Shown here one piece after another: positions 8,537-18,369 of a DNA stretch of 40,055 nt. The position numbers and the translations under genes are program-made. Each line of letters begins with the position of its first letter. Position 1 is the stretch's first letter. A model generated the notes under the pieces. That model saw only the letters and a list, made by a program, of their open reading frames with translations, searched no databases and was not told the origin of the DNA. Origin of the DNA: CAYLLN01 sp036496265 (GTDB lineage Bacteria > Planctomycetota > Planctomycetia > Pirellulales > Pirellulaceae); assembly GCA_036496265.1 (NCBI GenBank), contig DASXLL010000236.1, forward strand, positions 1 to 40,055, in the 5' to 3' direction.

Positions 8537-11500
8537 ATGAAATCGAACCCCGCCCGGTCAATCCCTGCGCTCGCACACGTCTCGTCAACCAAATCCCGCA
8601 AAAAAGCAATTCGGCGAGGATGCCCGACTCGCCGCAGCCGCTTCTTCTTCGAGCAGCTTGAAGATCGCCGCTTGCTAACCATCTTGTATGTCGATAACCC
8701 GGGCGACTTCATGCCGGCTAATCCGGGCAATGGCGACACTGTGACGTGGGATCCCGGCCCCAACAGCCAACATGGCACGGCGGTGCCCAATCTGGTTTTC
8801 GGCACGACTGCATTTGGGACGATCCAGAGCGCTGTCGATGCCGCGACAGCCGGCGACACGATCCGTGTCGGTCCCGGCACTTTCGCCGAAGGCGTAAACA
8901 TCAATAAGCAGTTATTTGTCTATGGAAACCAGGTCGGCGCCGACGCCCAGTCCGGCCGTAGCGGCGCGCCGGAAACGATCGTCACCGGCGCAGGCAACAA
9001 CGGCGTGTCGCCGTTTCAAATCACGGCCAGCGACGTGGAGCTCAACGGCTTCACGATCGAGGACGCTACCAGCACCAATCAGTTCGGCTTCGGCATCTTG
9101 CTCGCCGCCGGGACGAGCGGTTCGCTCATTCGCGACAACATTGTCCAAGACAACATCGCCGGATTGTCGCTGGCCAACAGCAGCACGACCGATCAAACGC
9201 AAATCACGGGCAATCTGTTTCAAAACAACAACCAGATAGGTTCCGTCAGCGGCACCGGAATCTACAGCGATCAATTCAATGCCGGCGGCGCGCTCAACGA
9301 TGTGCTCATCGACAACAACACGTTCCTCAACGAGACCAACGTGGCCGTTTTGATCGGGCCGACCGACGCCGCTTCGCCGGCATCCGCCATCACGATTTCC
9401 CGAAACGTGATGACAGGCAACGGCAACGCCATTTTGCTGATCAATACTCTCAACTCGACAATCACGCAGAATGAAATCTCAGGTTCCGACTTCTCGCAAG
9501 TCGTGCTCGCCGAAGGCAACAATGGAATCACGATTACCCAGAATTTCATTTCCAATGGTGCGACCAATGGAATTCGCATTAGTCACCTGAATACAGTTGA
9601 CCCGACTCAAAATGTCACGATTAACCGCAATAGCATCAGCGGCAACGCAACCGCAGGGCTGAGCATCGATACGGGCGATTACGCTGGCGCCGCCGGATCG
9701 CTGAATGCCCAATTCAACTGGTGGGGTTCGTCCACCGGCCCGACGATCGCCAGCAATCCCAACGGCACCGGCGATGTCATCATCGATCCCGCCGGCCAAG
9801 TCGATTACACGCCATTTCTGCCCAACGGCACCGATACGCAGCCCACCGTCCGCGGCTTTCAGCCCAGCATCGCCGATCTGTCGATTTCCAAGAGCGCGAC
9901 GCCCAGTCCCGCCGTCCCCGGCACTCCTTTGACCTACACAATCGTCGTCACGAACAACGGCCCCGACGATCAAACCGGCGTGGCCGTCATGGACACATTC
10001 CCGGCCGGTTTCACGGGCATGACCTACACCTCGATCGCCTCCGGCGGAGCAACGGGCAATAGCCCGAGTGCCAGCGGCAACATTAACGACACGGTAACGC
10101 TGCCAGCCGGAAGTCACATTACCTATATGGTGTCTGGCCAAATTTCTCCAACGGCCACCGGCACGCTCACGAACACCGCCACCGTCACGCCGCAGGCCAC
10201 CACGTTCGACATGAACACGGACAACAATTCGGCCACCACCATGACGGCGCTAACGCCCCAAGCGGACCTCAGCATCACGAAAAACGACGGCGTCACGACC
10301 GTTGCGCAAGGCAGCACCGTGACTTATACGATCGTCGTCAGCAACAGTGGGCCCAGTGCCGTGACCGGCGCCACGGTGGGCGATACATTCCCCGCCACCT
10401 TGACCGGCGTCACGTTCACTGCCGTCGGTAGCCCCGGCACGAGCGGAGCCACCAATGGCAACGGCAACATCAATCAGACCGTCAACCTGCCAGTCGGCGG
10501 AACGATCACCTACACGGCGACAGGCACCGTCAGCAACACGGCGGCCGGCGCGATCACAAATACCGCCACCGTGGGTGCGCCCGCCGGCACCGCCGATCTC
10601 AATCTGGCCAACAATATGTCCACCGATACCGATACGGTGGCCACGAGCACATCGACGGCCGATCTCCGGATCACGAAAACCGACGGCGTCAGTACAGTAG
10701 CCCCGGGCGGCGCGTTGACTTACACCATCGTCGTCAGCAACGCCGGACCCGCCGCCGTCACCGGCGCTACGGTCACCGATATCTTCCCGCCGAATCTAAC
10801 CGGCACGATGTTTACTGCCGCCGGAAGCGGCGGCGCCAGCGGCTTTACCAACGGCAGCGGCAACCTCAATCAAACGGTGAATTTGCCCGCCGGATCCTCG
10901 ATCACCTACACGGTGACGGGCACGGCCAGTACCACGCCGAGCGGTGCAATCACCAACACTGCCGCCGTCACTGCCCCGGCTGGCGTGGCTGACGCGAACC
11001 AAGCCAATAACGTTGCCACAGATACCGACACGTTCGCTCCGACGACTGCCACAACCGATTTGAGCATTACGAAATCCGACGGCGTCAGTACCGTAGCTGC
11101 TGGCGGCACGTTGACCTACACCATCGTCGTCAGCAATATGGGCTCGGCTCCCGTCACCGGCGCTGCTGTCACCGATGTGTTCCCCGCAACGCTCACCGGC
11201 GTCACGTTCACGGCCAGTGGATCCACGGGCACTTCCGGCTTTACGAACGGCACGGGAAACATCGCCCAAGCGGTCAATTTGCCCGTCGGCGGCACGATTA
11301 CCTACACCGCGACGGGCACGGTCAGCCCCACTGCCGCCGGCGCTATCAGCAATACAGCCACCGTCACCGCGCCGGCGGGAGTGGCCGACGTCAACGCCGC
11401 CAACAACACCTCCACCGACACCGATACGGTCGCCGCCAGCACCAGCACCGCCGACCTGAATATCACGAAGACCGACGGTGTGACGACCGTCGCGCCCGGC

Positions 11501-14500
11501 GGCACGTTGACGTACACGATCGTAGTTAGCAACAGCGGCCCCAGCGCCGTCACCGGCGCGAATGTCGCCGATCTGTTCCCGCCGACGCTGACCGGCGTGA
11601 CCTTTACCACCAGCCAGAGCGGCGGCGCGACAGGTTTTGCCAACGGCACCGGCAACATCAACCAAACAGTCAATCTCCCTTCCGGTTCGTCGATCACCTA
11701 CACGGTCGCTGCAACCGTTAGTCCGACTGCCGCCGGCGCGATTAGCAACACAGCCACCGTCACAGCGCCCGCGGGCGTCACCGACACCAATGCGACGAAC
11801 AACGTGGCAACCGACGTGGACACCATCACTCCCGCAGTAAACCAAACCGATCTTTCCATCACAAAAACTGACCAAACCACGACGGTTGCGCCGGGCAGCA
11901 CCGACACCTACGTCATCGTCGTGACCAACGCCGGCTCAACGACCGTCACAGGCGCTTCGGTTACGGACATCTTCCCCGCCGCGTTAACTGGCGCGACGTT
12001 TACCGCCACCCAAACCGGCGGCGCGTCCGGTTTCACCGCCAGCGGCAACGGCAACATCAACGATATCGTCACGCTGCCGGCCGGCGCGACCGTGACCTAT
12101 GTCGTGACGGGCACGATCTCAGGCAATGCGACCGGCACCGTCAGCAATTCAGCCACCGTCACCGCCCCCGTGGGCACCACAGACATCAACCCCACGAACA
12201 ATGTGGCGACAGACATCGATACAGTCACCGGCAGCACGCTCACCGCCGATCTGGGCATTTTGAAGACCGACGGCGTCGCAACGGCGGCGGCCGGCAGCTC
12301 GCTAACCTACACAATTATCGTCTCCAATAGCGGTCCCGATGCCGCCAGCGGGGCGACAGTTGCCGACACGTTCCCCGCGACATTCACCGGTGTTACTTTC
12401 ACCGCCTCCGGAACCGGCGGCGCCAGCGGCTTTGCCAATGGCAGCGGCAACATCAGCCAAACAGTTAATCTGCCCGCGGGCGCGACCATCACCTATACCG
12501 TGACGGGCACCGTCAGCCCCACTGCCACCGGAACCATCAGCAACACAGCCACCGTAACCGCCCCTGCCGGCGTCACCGACGTCAACCAGGCCAACAACAG
12601 CTCCACCGATACCGATGTGATTGCTGCCACACCCACCCAGGCTGATCTGGCGATCACGAAAAACGATGGCGTAACAACTGTCTCAGCTGGCGGCACGCTC
12701 ACCTACACCATCGTCGTCAGCAACGTCGGCACAACAATCGTCACCGGCGCGAGCGTCAACGACACGTTCCCCGCCACGCTCACCGGCGTAACGTTCACTG
12801 CCGCCGGCAGCGCTGGCACCAGCGGCTTCTCCAATGGCGCGGGCAACATCAGTCAAACCGTAACGCTGCCTGTTGGCTCGACGATTACTTACACCGTGAC
12901 AGGCACCGTCAACCCCGCCGCCATCGGCGCCATCAGCAATACGGCCACCGTGACCACTCCAGCCGGCGTCGTGGACGTCAATACCACGAACAATGCCGCC
13001 ACGGACACCGACACCATCTCCCCCTCCACGTCAATCGCCGACTTGAGCATCACCAAAACCGACAACGTCACGACGGCGACCGCCGGCAGCCTGCTGACCT
13101 ATACCATCGTCGTCAGCAATACGGGCGATGCCAATGTCACCGGCGCGACCGTCACCGACACATTCCCCGCGACGTTCACCGGCGTGACATACACCGCTTC
13201 CGGCGCCGGGGGGGCTAGCGGCTTTTCCAATGGCAGCGGCAACATCAACCAAATGGTCAATTTGCCGATCGGCGCGATGATTACGTACACCGTCACCGGC
13301 ACCGTGAGCCCCACTGCGGCGGGCGCGCTCGCCAACACCGCCACCGTCACCGCCCCGGCTGGCGTCACCGACAACAATCCCACTAATAACGTCGCGACCG
13401 ACGTGGATACCGTCGTGCTGCCTTCCACCGATCTGCAAATCAGCAAGACGGATGGCGTGACCTCCGTCAATGCCGGCAGCCCGTTGACCTATACGATTAT
13501 CGTCAGCAATGCCGGACCGACCGCCGTCACCGGCGCGACGGTCACCGATACTTTCCCCGCCGCCTTCACGGGCGCAAGCTTCACCACCTCGCAGTCCGGC
13601 GGCGCCAGCGGTTTCTCCAACGGCAGCGGCAACATCAATCAAACCGTCAATTTGCCGGTCGGCAGCTCAATCACCTACACCGTGAACGGCACCGTCAGTC
13701 CCACAGCCACCGGCAATCTCAGCAACACGGCCACCGTGACGGGGCCCGCTGGTGTCACCGAAATCAATACCGGCAATAACACCGCCACCGACACCGATAC
13801 GGTCATCGCCGCCTTGCCCGATTTGACGATCACCAAAGACGACTCGCCCGATCCGGTTACAGCCGGCCAGAATCTGACCTACACCATCACCGTTAACAAT
13901 ACTGGAACGGCCGCAGCTCAAAACGTTCAACTCTCGGACACTTTGCCGGCCGGCACGACATTCGTGTCGCTGGCCGCACCCGCCGGCTGGAGCAACGCCA
14001 CTCCAACCGTCGGCGGCACCGGCACGATCACGAGCACACGGAGCTCTCTGGCGGCCGGCGTCAGCGCTCAGACTTTCACGCTCGTCGTTAAAACCGGCGC
14101 GTCGCTCGCCGACGGATCGACGATTACCAATACGGCCAACATTTCCACCACAAGCACCGAATCCAATCCCAATGACGACATGGCGACGGCCACGACCACA
14201 GTCGCCACCACCGCCGACGTTTCCATTTCCAAAACCGAGAATACCGATACCGTCGCGCCGGGCGACAATCTCACTTACACGATCGTCGTCCACAACAACG
14301 GGTCCAGCGACGCCCAATCCGTCGTCGCCACCGATGTTTTGCCCGTCGGCACGACGTTCGTCTCCGGCAGCCAGACTTCGGGCCCCACCTTCACGCTTGC
14401 CGCGCCAAATCCAGGCGACACGGGCGTCGTGACGGCTACGGCTAATTCCTTGGCGGCCGGCGCGAGCGCCACCTTCGTCTTCACGGTCCAAGTCGGCTCC

Positions 14501-15676
14501 GACGTCCCCACCGGAACGACCATTTCGAACACCGCCACGATCACCACCACAACCAACGACACCAATCCGGACAACAACAGCTCGTCCGTTTCGGCCGACG
14601 TGGAAGAGCAAGTCGCAGGACTGCCGACGTGCGAAGATCTCGTCACCGTTTTCACTGCGAATCCGCAGGGTAATTTCGGCACTGCCGTTATTGTCGATGA
14701 CGCGGACAATCCGGGCACCAATGCACTGGTGGTCACGGGCACGAATAAGAACGATGTGATCGTGGTCGAGCCCCAGCCGAAGAGTCACGGCATCATGCGG
14801 GTGGTGCAGAATAAGCACGTCATCGTCACGTTCGTTTCGACGGATGTGCAGCGGATTGTGATCTATGGCTTGGGTGGCAACGACTCGATCACGATTAATC
14901 CCACCATGAATCAGCCATCCGTCATTTTCGGTGGCACAGGCAATGACTCCATCGTCAGCAGCGGCGGCGACAGCCAGGTCGATGGCGGCGACGGCAACGA
15001 CACGATCGTCACCGGCCGCGGTAACGATCAGGTCACCGGCGGCAACGGCAACGACGTCATCGTGGGTGGCAGCGGCAATGACGCTCTCTGCGGCGACAAT
15101 GGTAATGACGTCATAACGGGCGGGACTGGAAACGACGTTCTGTTTGGCGAAGCCGGCAACGACGTCCTCAACGGCGGCCTGGGCGACGACTTGCTCCTGG
15201 GCGGCGACGGCAACGATACTCTCGATGGGGCCGTCGGCAATGATCATCTCTATGGCCAGGCCGGCAACGATACGCTGATCGGCGGCCTGGGAAACAATGT
15301 CCTGGTCGGTGGCGATGGCAATGATACGCTCATTGCTCGCTACGGCCGCAATATCCTCATCGGCGGCAATGGGGCCGATAAGCTAGTCGGCAACGCAGGC
15401 GACGACATCTTGATCGGCGGCACGACGGCTTACGACGAGAACGATCAAGCCTTGCAATCCCTTCTAAACGAGTGGTCTTCGAGCGACAGCTATAACACTC
15501 GAGTGAACTTCCTCCGCAACGGCGGCGGGGCCAACGGGGCCTTCACCCTTAACGGTGGCACCGTCTTTGACGACGGCGCTGCCGACACCCTAACGGGAAG
15601 CGCCGGTCAAGACTGGTTCTTCACCGGCATCCGCGACAAGATCAAGGACAAAGCCAAGAACGAGCAGGTGAACTGA
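8537..15676 (+). CDS. Giant exported protein: LEPR-type N-terminus, beta-helix, 12 DUF11 repeats, RTX calcium-binding repeats
   Basis: A 2379-residue surface or secreted protein. The frame is open upstream to 8267, but the ATG at 8537 is chosen because AGGAA lies 9-10 nt before it and because it places the planctomycete N-terminal motif FEQLEDRRLLT (about 39-48) where that family has it, after a basic stretch. Residues about 50-430 form a right-handed parallel beta-helix/NosD-like region with many Asn-rich turns (NNTFLNE, ITISRNVMTGNGNAI). Residues about 445-2020 hold 12 DUF11 modules of about 130 residues, each starting like ADLSITKTDGVTTVAPGG. Residues about 2112-2300 carry roughly 18 RTX-type GGxGNDxL units that would bind calcium. 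The C-terminus has DTLTGSAGQDWFF and a Lys-rich end. Likely role: adhesion or cell-surface architecture; DUF11 modules are Ig-like stalks in other bacteria. Export route unknown; RTX proteins elsewhere use type I secretion. It diverges from the efflux operon across about 270 bp. Confidence 0.93.
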   Translation: MKSNPARSIPALAHVSSTKSRKKAIRRGCPTRRSRFFFEQLEDRRLLTILYVDNPGDFMPANPGNGDTVTWDPGPNSQHGTAVPNLVFGTTAFGTIQSAVDAATAGDTIRVGPGTFAEGVNINKQLFVYGNQVGADAQSGRSGAPETIVTGAGNNGVSPFQITASDVELNGFTIEDATSTNQFGFGILLAAGTSGSLIRDNIVQDNIAGLSLANSSTTDQTQITGNLFQNNNQIGSVSGTGIYSDQFNAGGALNDVLIDNNTFLNETNVAVLIGPTDAASPASAITISRNVMTGNGNAILLINTLNSTITQNEISGSDFSQVVLAEGNNGITITQNFISNGATNGIRISHLNTVDPTQNVTINRNSISGNATAGLSIDTGDYAGAAGSLNAQFNWWGSSTGPTIASNPNGTGDVIIDPAGQVDYTPFLPNGTDTQPTVRGFQPSIADLSISKSATPSPAVPGTPLTYTIVVTNNGPDDQTGVAVMDTFPAGFTGMTYTSIASGGATGNSPSASGNINDTVTLPAGSHITYMVSGQISPTATGTLTNTATVTPQATTFDMNTDNNSATTMTALTPQADLSITKNDGVTTVAQGSTVTYTIVVSNSGPSAVTGATVGDTFPATLTGVTFTAVGSPGTSGATNGNGNINQTVNLPVGGTITYTATGTVSNTAAGAITNTATVGAPAGTADLNLANNMSTDTDTVATSTSTADLRITKTDGVSTVAPGGALTYTIVVSNAGPAAVTGATVTDIFPPNLTGTMFTAAGSGGASGFTNGSGNLNQTVNLPAGSSITYTVTGTASTTPSGAITNTAAVTAPAGVADANQANNVATDTDTFAPTTATTDLSITKSDGVSTVAAGGTLTYTIVVSNMGSAPVTGAAVTDVFPATLTGVTFTASGSTGTSGFTNGTGNIAQAVNLPVGGTITYTATGTVSPTAAGAISNTATVTAPAGVADVNAANNTSTDTDTVAASTSTADLNITKTDGVTTVAPGGTLTYTIVVSNSGPSAVTGANVADLFPPTLTGVTFTTSQSGGATGFANGTGNINQTVNLPSGSSITYTVAATVSPTAAGAISNTATVTAPAGVTDTNATNNVATDVDTITPAVNQTDLSITKTDQTTTVAPGSTDTYVIVVTNAGSTTVTGASVTDIFPAALTGATFTATQTGGASGFTASGNGNINDIVTLPAGATVTYVVTGTISGNATGTVSNSATVTAPVGTTDINPTNNVATDIDTVTGSTLTADLGILKTDGVATAAAGSSLTYTIIVSNSGPDAASGATVADTFPATFTGVTFTASGTGGASGFANGSGNISQTVNLPAGATITYTVTGTVSPTATGTISNTATVTAPAGVTDVNQANNSSTDTDVIAATPTQADLAITKNDGVTTVSAGGTLTYTIVVSNVGTTIVTGASVNDTFPATLTGVTFTAAGSAGTSGFSNGAGNISQTVTLPVGSTITYTVTGTVNPAAIGAISNTATVTTPAGVVDVNTTNNAATDTDTISPSTSIADLSITKTDNVTTATAGSLLTYTIVVSNTGDANVTGATVTDTFPATFTGVTYTASGAGGASGFSNGSGNINQMVNLPIGAMITYTVTGTVSPTAAGALANTATVTAPAGVTDNNPTNNVATDVDTVVLPSTDLQISKTDGVTSVNAGSPLTYTIIVSNAGPTAVTGATVTDTFPAAFTGASFTTSQSGGASGFSNGSGNINQTVNLPVGSSITYTVNGTVSPTATGNLSNTATVTGPAGVTEINTGNNTATDTDTVIAALPDLTITKDDSPDPVTAGQNLTYTITVNNTGTAAAQNVQLSDTLPAGTTFVSLAAPAGWSNATPTVGGTGTITSTRSSLAAGVSAQTFTLVVKTGASLADGSTITNTANISTTSTESNPNDDMATATTTVATTADVSISKTENTDTVAPGDNLTYTIVVHNNGSSDAQSVVATDVLPVGTTFVSGSQTSGPTFTLAAPNPGDTGVVTATANSLAAGASATFVFTVQVGSDVPTGTTISNTATITTTTNDTNPDNNSSSVSADVEEQVAGLPTCEDLVTVFTANPQGNFGTAVIVDDADNPGTNALVVTGTNKNDVIVVEPQPKSHGIMRVVQNKHVIVTFVSTDVQRIVIYGLGGNDSITINPTMNQPSVIFGGTGNDSIVSSGGDSQVDGGDGNDTIVTGRGNDQVTGGNGNDVIVGGSGNDALCGDNGNDVITGGTGNDVLFGEAGNDVLNGGLGDDLLLGGDGNDTLDGAVGNDHLYGQAGNDTLIGGLGNNVLVGGDGNDTLIARYGRNILIGGNGADKLVGNAGDDILIGGTTAYDENDQALQSLLNEWSSSDSYNTRVNFLRNGGGANGAFTLNGGTVFDDGAADTLTGSAGQDWFFTGIRDKIKDKAKNEQVN
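9865..14605 (+). repeat. Twelve tandem coding repeats of about 390-399 bp (DUF11 modules)
   Basis: Twelve head-to-tail units inside the giant protein gene begin near 9870, 10260, 10656, 11052, 11448, 11844, 12243, 12639, 13035, 13422, 13812 and 14208. Units 2-10 are most alike and share the core pattern VTDTFPATLTGVTFTA ... GNINQTVNLP ... SNTATVTAPAGV. Units 1, 11 and 12 are more divergent. The internal units are similar at DNA level too, so unequal recombination could change their number. Confidence 0.9.
14872..15430 (+). repeat. RTX nonapeptide-repeat coding segment
   Basis: About 18 consecutive 27-bp units encode GGxGNDxIx-type nonapeptides, for example GGNGNDVIVGGSGNDAL. Known RTX repeats form a calcium-loaded beta-roll. 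Within the gene they follow the last DUF11 module and a linker containing GTNKNDVIVVEPQ. Confidence 0.88.
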
Positions 15677-16330
15677 TACCCTCAGCGACCTCATTCAGGT
15701 CGTCATCGACTGACTTTAGCCGGGACGAAATCGGGTCCCGGCGCACAGCTAAAAGAGTCCTCTACCACCATTCACCGGGGAGCAAACTTGCTCCCGGTGA
15801 ATCGCCAGTTCATGCTCAAGGCGCGGCGCTACTGGACCAAGTTTTGACTCCGGCGATTAGGTGGCAATGCAAGTGACCGCGAAAAGTAGGCATTGTCGGA
15901 TTTGACGGCACATTCGTCGTTCCTGGCGCCACCCGCCAAAACCGTAGCGTCGCGTGAACCGGTCCCATGCCAGCACAAAATCGCTAGCACTCTTCATTTT
16001 GCCCACTGCGCAAGCTCACGTCTTGCCGATTTCTTTTGCGCCAGAAGCTCAGTTTCGCTAGTCGAGACATCTCAAGCAGACCTCCCAGCTTGACGATGTA
16101 AGAGTTGTATCCGCGCGTGTTTGCCGTGAAGTTGCGCCGTTTTCGGGGAATGGGGCGCTTCGCGTGGTTCGGCCTGAGGGGCAGGTCGAGCAAACTCGTC
16201 CGGATCTCCCGGTGAGCGTGACTCAGCCGCGGCAAGGATGAAAGCGCGTATCCCAGCTCCTAAAGCTGCCTATCGCGCACCAGACCAGACCAGAAAACAA
16301 AGAGCCACAGTCAGCGAAGGAGAATGGATC
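15677..16330. other. Intergenic region with two hairpins
   Basis: No convincing gene. The first part holds an imperfect stem (TTTAGCCGGGAC pairing with GTCCCGGCGCACAGCTAAA, 15715-15754) and a strong hairpin (15770-15802), both just after the giant protein gene. The rest (about 15810-16300) has short open frames on both strands that lack family resemblance and good start sites. It presumably contains the promoter of the YTV-repeat gene; I could not place a convincing -10/-35 pair. Confidence 0.6.
15770..15802 (+). terminator. Hairpin downstream of giant protein gene
   Basis: ATTCACCGGGGAGCA (15770-15784) pairs with TGCTCCCGGTGAAT (15789-15802) around an AACT loop, with one bulged G. There is no T-tract, so it may be a dispersed palindromic repeat that acts as an mRNA 3' end stabiliser rather than a classic terminator. 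Confidence 0.5.
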
Positions 16331-18064
16331 ATGAGGAACTTATTGGGCGTGCCGATTGCCGCGGTGCTGCTGGCCGCGGCGACGCTCAACTCCGCGCAGG
16401 CGTTCTGCTGTGGGGCTAGCTATCGCAACATCGGCTGCTGCAACGTCGGCAACTATTGCGAAGCGAAACAGCAGTGCCACACGGTCATGAAGACCTGCCG
16501 CGAAGTTGTTTATGAGCAGCAGCAGCACACCTGCTACAAAAAGGTGTGCGAAACGGTGTACGACACCAAGACCATCAATTGCTGCAAGATGGTCTCGGAA
16601 ACCTGCTTCCGGGAATGCACGTATCAAACGTGCAAGCCGGTCTACGAGACCTGCTACAAGACGTGCAACTACACGATCTGCAAGCCGGTCTGGGAAACGC
16701 GGACGAAGAACGTCTGCTACACGGTCTGCAAGCCCGTCTATCAAACTTGCCAACGAAATGTCTGCTACACCGTCTGCAGGCCGGTCTATCAGACGCACAC
16801 CAAGCAGATTTGCTATACGGTTTGCAAGCCCGTCTATGAAACTTGCTACCGCCAGATCAACTACACCGTCTGCCGGCCGGTGTACGAGACCCGGACCAAG
16901 AACATTTGCTATACCGTCTGCAAGCCCGTCTGGACCACGTGCAGCAAGAACGTTTGCTACACCGTCTGCAAGCCGGTTTACACGACGCACACCAAAAACA
17001 TTTGCTACACCGTCTGCAAGCCCGTTTACCAGACGCACACCAAGACGTACTGCGTAAACGTTTGCAAGCCGGTTTATGAAACGTGCTATCGCACCTGCAC
17101 GCAGTCGATCTGCAAGCCGGTGCACTACACGAAGACCGTCAACGTCTGCTGCGGCCACTGGGAAACCCACGAAGAATGCATCCCCGGCCCGGTCGTGCAG
17201 AAGTGCGTCCGCGACCCCGGCTGCTGGTCGTGGGATCCCTGCTGCTGCCGTTGCGTCTGGTGCCCCGGCCAGTGCCGCACCGTGTGCGTGCAATGCCCGC
17301 CGCGGAAGTGCTGCAAGAAGGTCTGGGTCTCGGAAATGAAGCAGCAAACCGTCAACTGCGTCCGCTACGTGCAGGAATGTGTTGAGAAGCAAATTCCCTA
17401 CACGGTCTGCCGCATGGTTAGCGAGCAGCAGCAAAAGACTTGCACCTACACGACTTGCTGCATGGTTCCCGAGCAGCGCGTGAAGACCTGCACCTACACC
17501 ACCTGCTGCATGGTTCCGCAGCAGATGACCAAGGTTTGCACCTACCAGGTTTGCACGATGGTGCCCGAGACCATCAACAAGGTCTGCACGTACCAGGTCT
17601 GCACGATGGTGCCCCAGTGCGTGACGAAGACCGTTCCTTACACCGTCTGCCGCATGGTTCAGCAGCAGATGGTCAGGAACTGCACCTACACGACCTGCTG
17701 CATGGTTCCGCAAACGGTGAACAAGGTTTGCACCTACACCACCTGCACGATGGTGCCGCAAACGATCACCAAGGTTTGCAACTACCAGGTCTGCCACATG
17801 GTGCCCACCTGCGTCACCAAGCAGATTCCGTACACCGTCTGCCGAATGGTCCCCACGACCTGCGTCAAGCGGATTCCGTACACCGTCTGCAAGCCGGTGC
17901 ACTACACGCAAACGATTCAGTGCCCGCGCTGCGTCGAGAAGTGCGTGCCCTACACGGTCACTCGCTGCGTCCCCCGCTGCGTTTGCAAGCAAGTTCCGGT
18001 CACCGTCTGCTGCCCAGCTCCCTGCTGCAGCGATCCCTGCCCGAGCTGCTCCGACACGCTGTAA
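16331..18064 (+). CDS. Secreted Cys-rich YTV-repeat protein (planctomycete cell-envelope type)
   Basis: A 577-residue exported protein with the ATG at 16331. AAGGAG lies about 8 nt upstream and a signal peptide follows immediately (MRNLLGVPIAAVLLAAATLNSAQA). A longer frame from 16238 would bury that signal. The mature protein is extraordinarily rich in Cys, Tyr, Thr and Val and consists of 16-residue units. The first array (about 11 units) has consensus YTVCKPVYxTxTKNxC. After a Cys/Pro/Trp-rich central block (GCWSWDPCCCRCVWCPGQC) comes a second array of about 11 units with consensus YTTCxMVPQxxxKVCT. This fits the YTV domain defined as planctomycete-specific. Proteins of this kind are proposed to be disulfide-linked components of the proteinaceous envelope; that role is inference here. 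The gene stands alone between two intergenic regions. Confidence 0.92.
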   Translation: MRNLLGVPIAAVLLAAATLNSAQAFCCGASYRNIGCCNVGNYCEAKQQCHTVMKTCREVVYEQQQHTCYKKVCETVYDTKTINCCKMVSETCFRECTYQTCKPVYETCYKTCNYTICKPVWETRTKNVCYTVCKPVYQTCQRNVCYTVCRPVYQTHTKQICYTVCKPVYETCYRQINYTVCRPVYETRTKNICYTVCKPVWTTCSKNVCYTVCKPVYTTHTKNICYTVCKPVYQTHTKTYCVNVCKPVYETCYRTCTQSICKPVHYTKTVNVCCGHWETHEECIPGPVVQKCVRDPGCWSWDPCCCRCVWCPGQCRTVCVQCPPRKCCKKVWVSEMKQQTVNCVRYVQECVEKQIPYTVCRMVSEQQQKTCTYTTCCMVPEQRVKTCTYTTCCMVPQQMTKVCTYQVCTMVPETINKVCTYQVCTMVPQCVTKTVPYTVCRMVQQQMVRNCTYTTCCMVPQTVNKVCTYTTCTMVPQTITKVCNYQVCHMVPTCVTKQIPYTVCRMVPTTCVKRIPYTVCKPVHYTQTIQCPRCVEKCVPYTVTRCVPRCVCKQVPVTVCCPAPCCSDPCPSCSDTL

Positions 18065-18083
18065 CCAAAGTTGCCCTTTCTCT

Positions 18084-18104
18084 CCCTCTCCCTCCGGGAG
18101 AGGG
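18084..18104 (+). terminator. GC-rich hairpin after YTV-repeat gene
   Basis: CCCTCTCCC (18084-18092), loop TCC, GGGAGAGGG (18096-18104): a perfect 9-bp stem 19 bp after the stop codon. It is followed by GGGGTGAGGGT rather than a T-tract. Elements with this sequence look are common as dispersed repeats in GC-rich environmental genomes, so terminator function is probable but not shown. Confidence 0.55.
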
Positions 18105-18267
18105 CCGGGGTGAGGGTACTGCGAATGGAAGGTGAGTAACGAGTAACGAGCATTTTGGTAAATCGATTACCACTCACTTACTCACCCACTCACCACTCAC
18201 TGCCTTTACTAAGCTGACGACAACGCTCCTTCCGCCCCCTCGGCTAGGAGCCGTCTGGTCTCCCGCT

Positions 18268-18322
18268 CAGCCTGGAGCTGTAGGGAACGCCCTCCGTGGC
18301 CTTCCTTCACAGTTCCAGGCTG
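18268..18322. repeat. Long imperfect hairpin repeat with a partial copy at 38676
   Basis: CAGCCTGGAGCTGT (18268-18281) pairs with ACAGTTCCAGGCTG (18309-18322) with one mismatch, enclosing a smaller AGGG-AACG-CCCT hairpin. Its core CTGTAGGGAACGCCCTCCGTG (18278-18298) recurs with one change at 38676-38696, 20 kb away, so this is a dispersed element. Confidence 0.65.
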
Positions 18323-18344
18323 ACGGCGTTTCTTGGCCGCTTCG

Positions 18345-18369
18345 TAGGGTAGGCGTCCCGCCTGCCCTA
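18345..18369. repeat. GC-rich inverted repeat
   Basis: TAGGGTAGGCG pairs with CGCCTGCCCTA around a 3-nt loop, with one G-T pair. It is followed by AAAA. A REP-like palindrome; no function is evident. Confidence 0.5.

Noticed and set aside
13667..15247. Long open frame (526 codons) antisense to the giant protein, and a similar one at 10796-11875
   Set aside because: They mirror the periodic GC-rich repeats on the plus strand, are Gly/Arg/Val/Asp-rich with no domain pattern, and lack a ribosome site. The plus-strand DUF11/RTX reading is clearly the coding one.
15893..16235. Short open frames on both strands before the YTV-repeat gene
   Set aside because: They overlap each other, lack ribosome sites and recognisable sequence, and are best explained as non-coding.
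16620..17900. CRISPR-like regular repeats
   Set aside because: The 48-bp period is the 16-residue protein repeat. There are no constant repeats separated by unique spacers and no cas genes.
16340..17992. 550-codon open frame antisense to the YTV-repeat gene
   Set aside because: It is a shadow of the 48-bp coding repeats. The plus strand has a signal peptide, ribosome site and a recognised repeat family.
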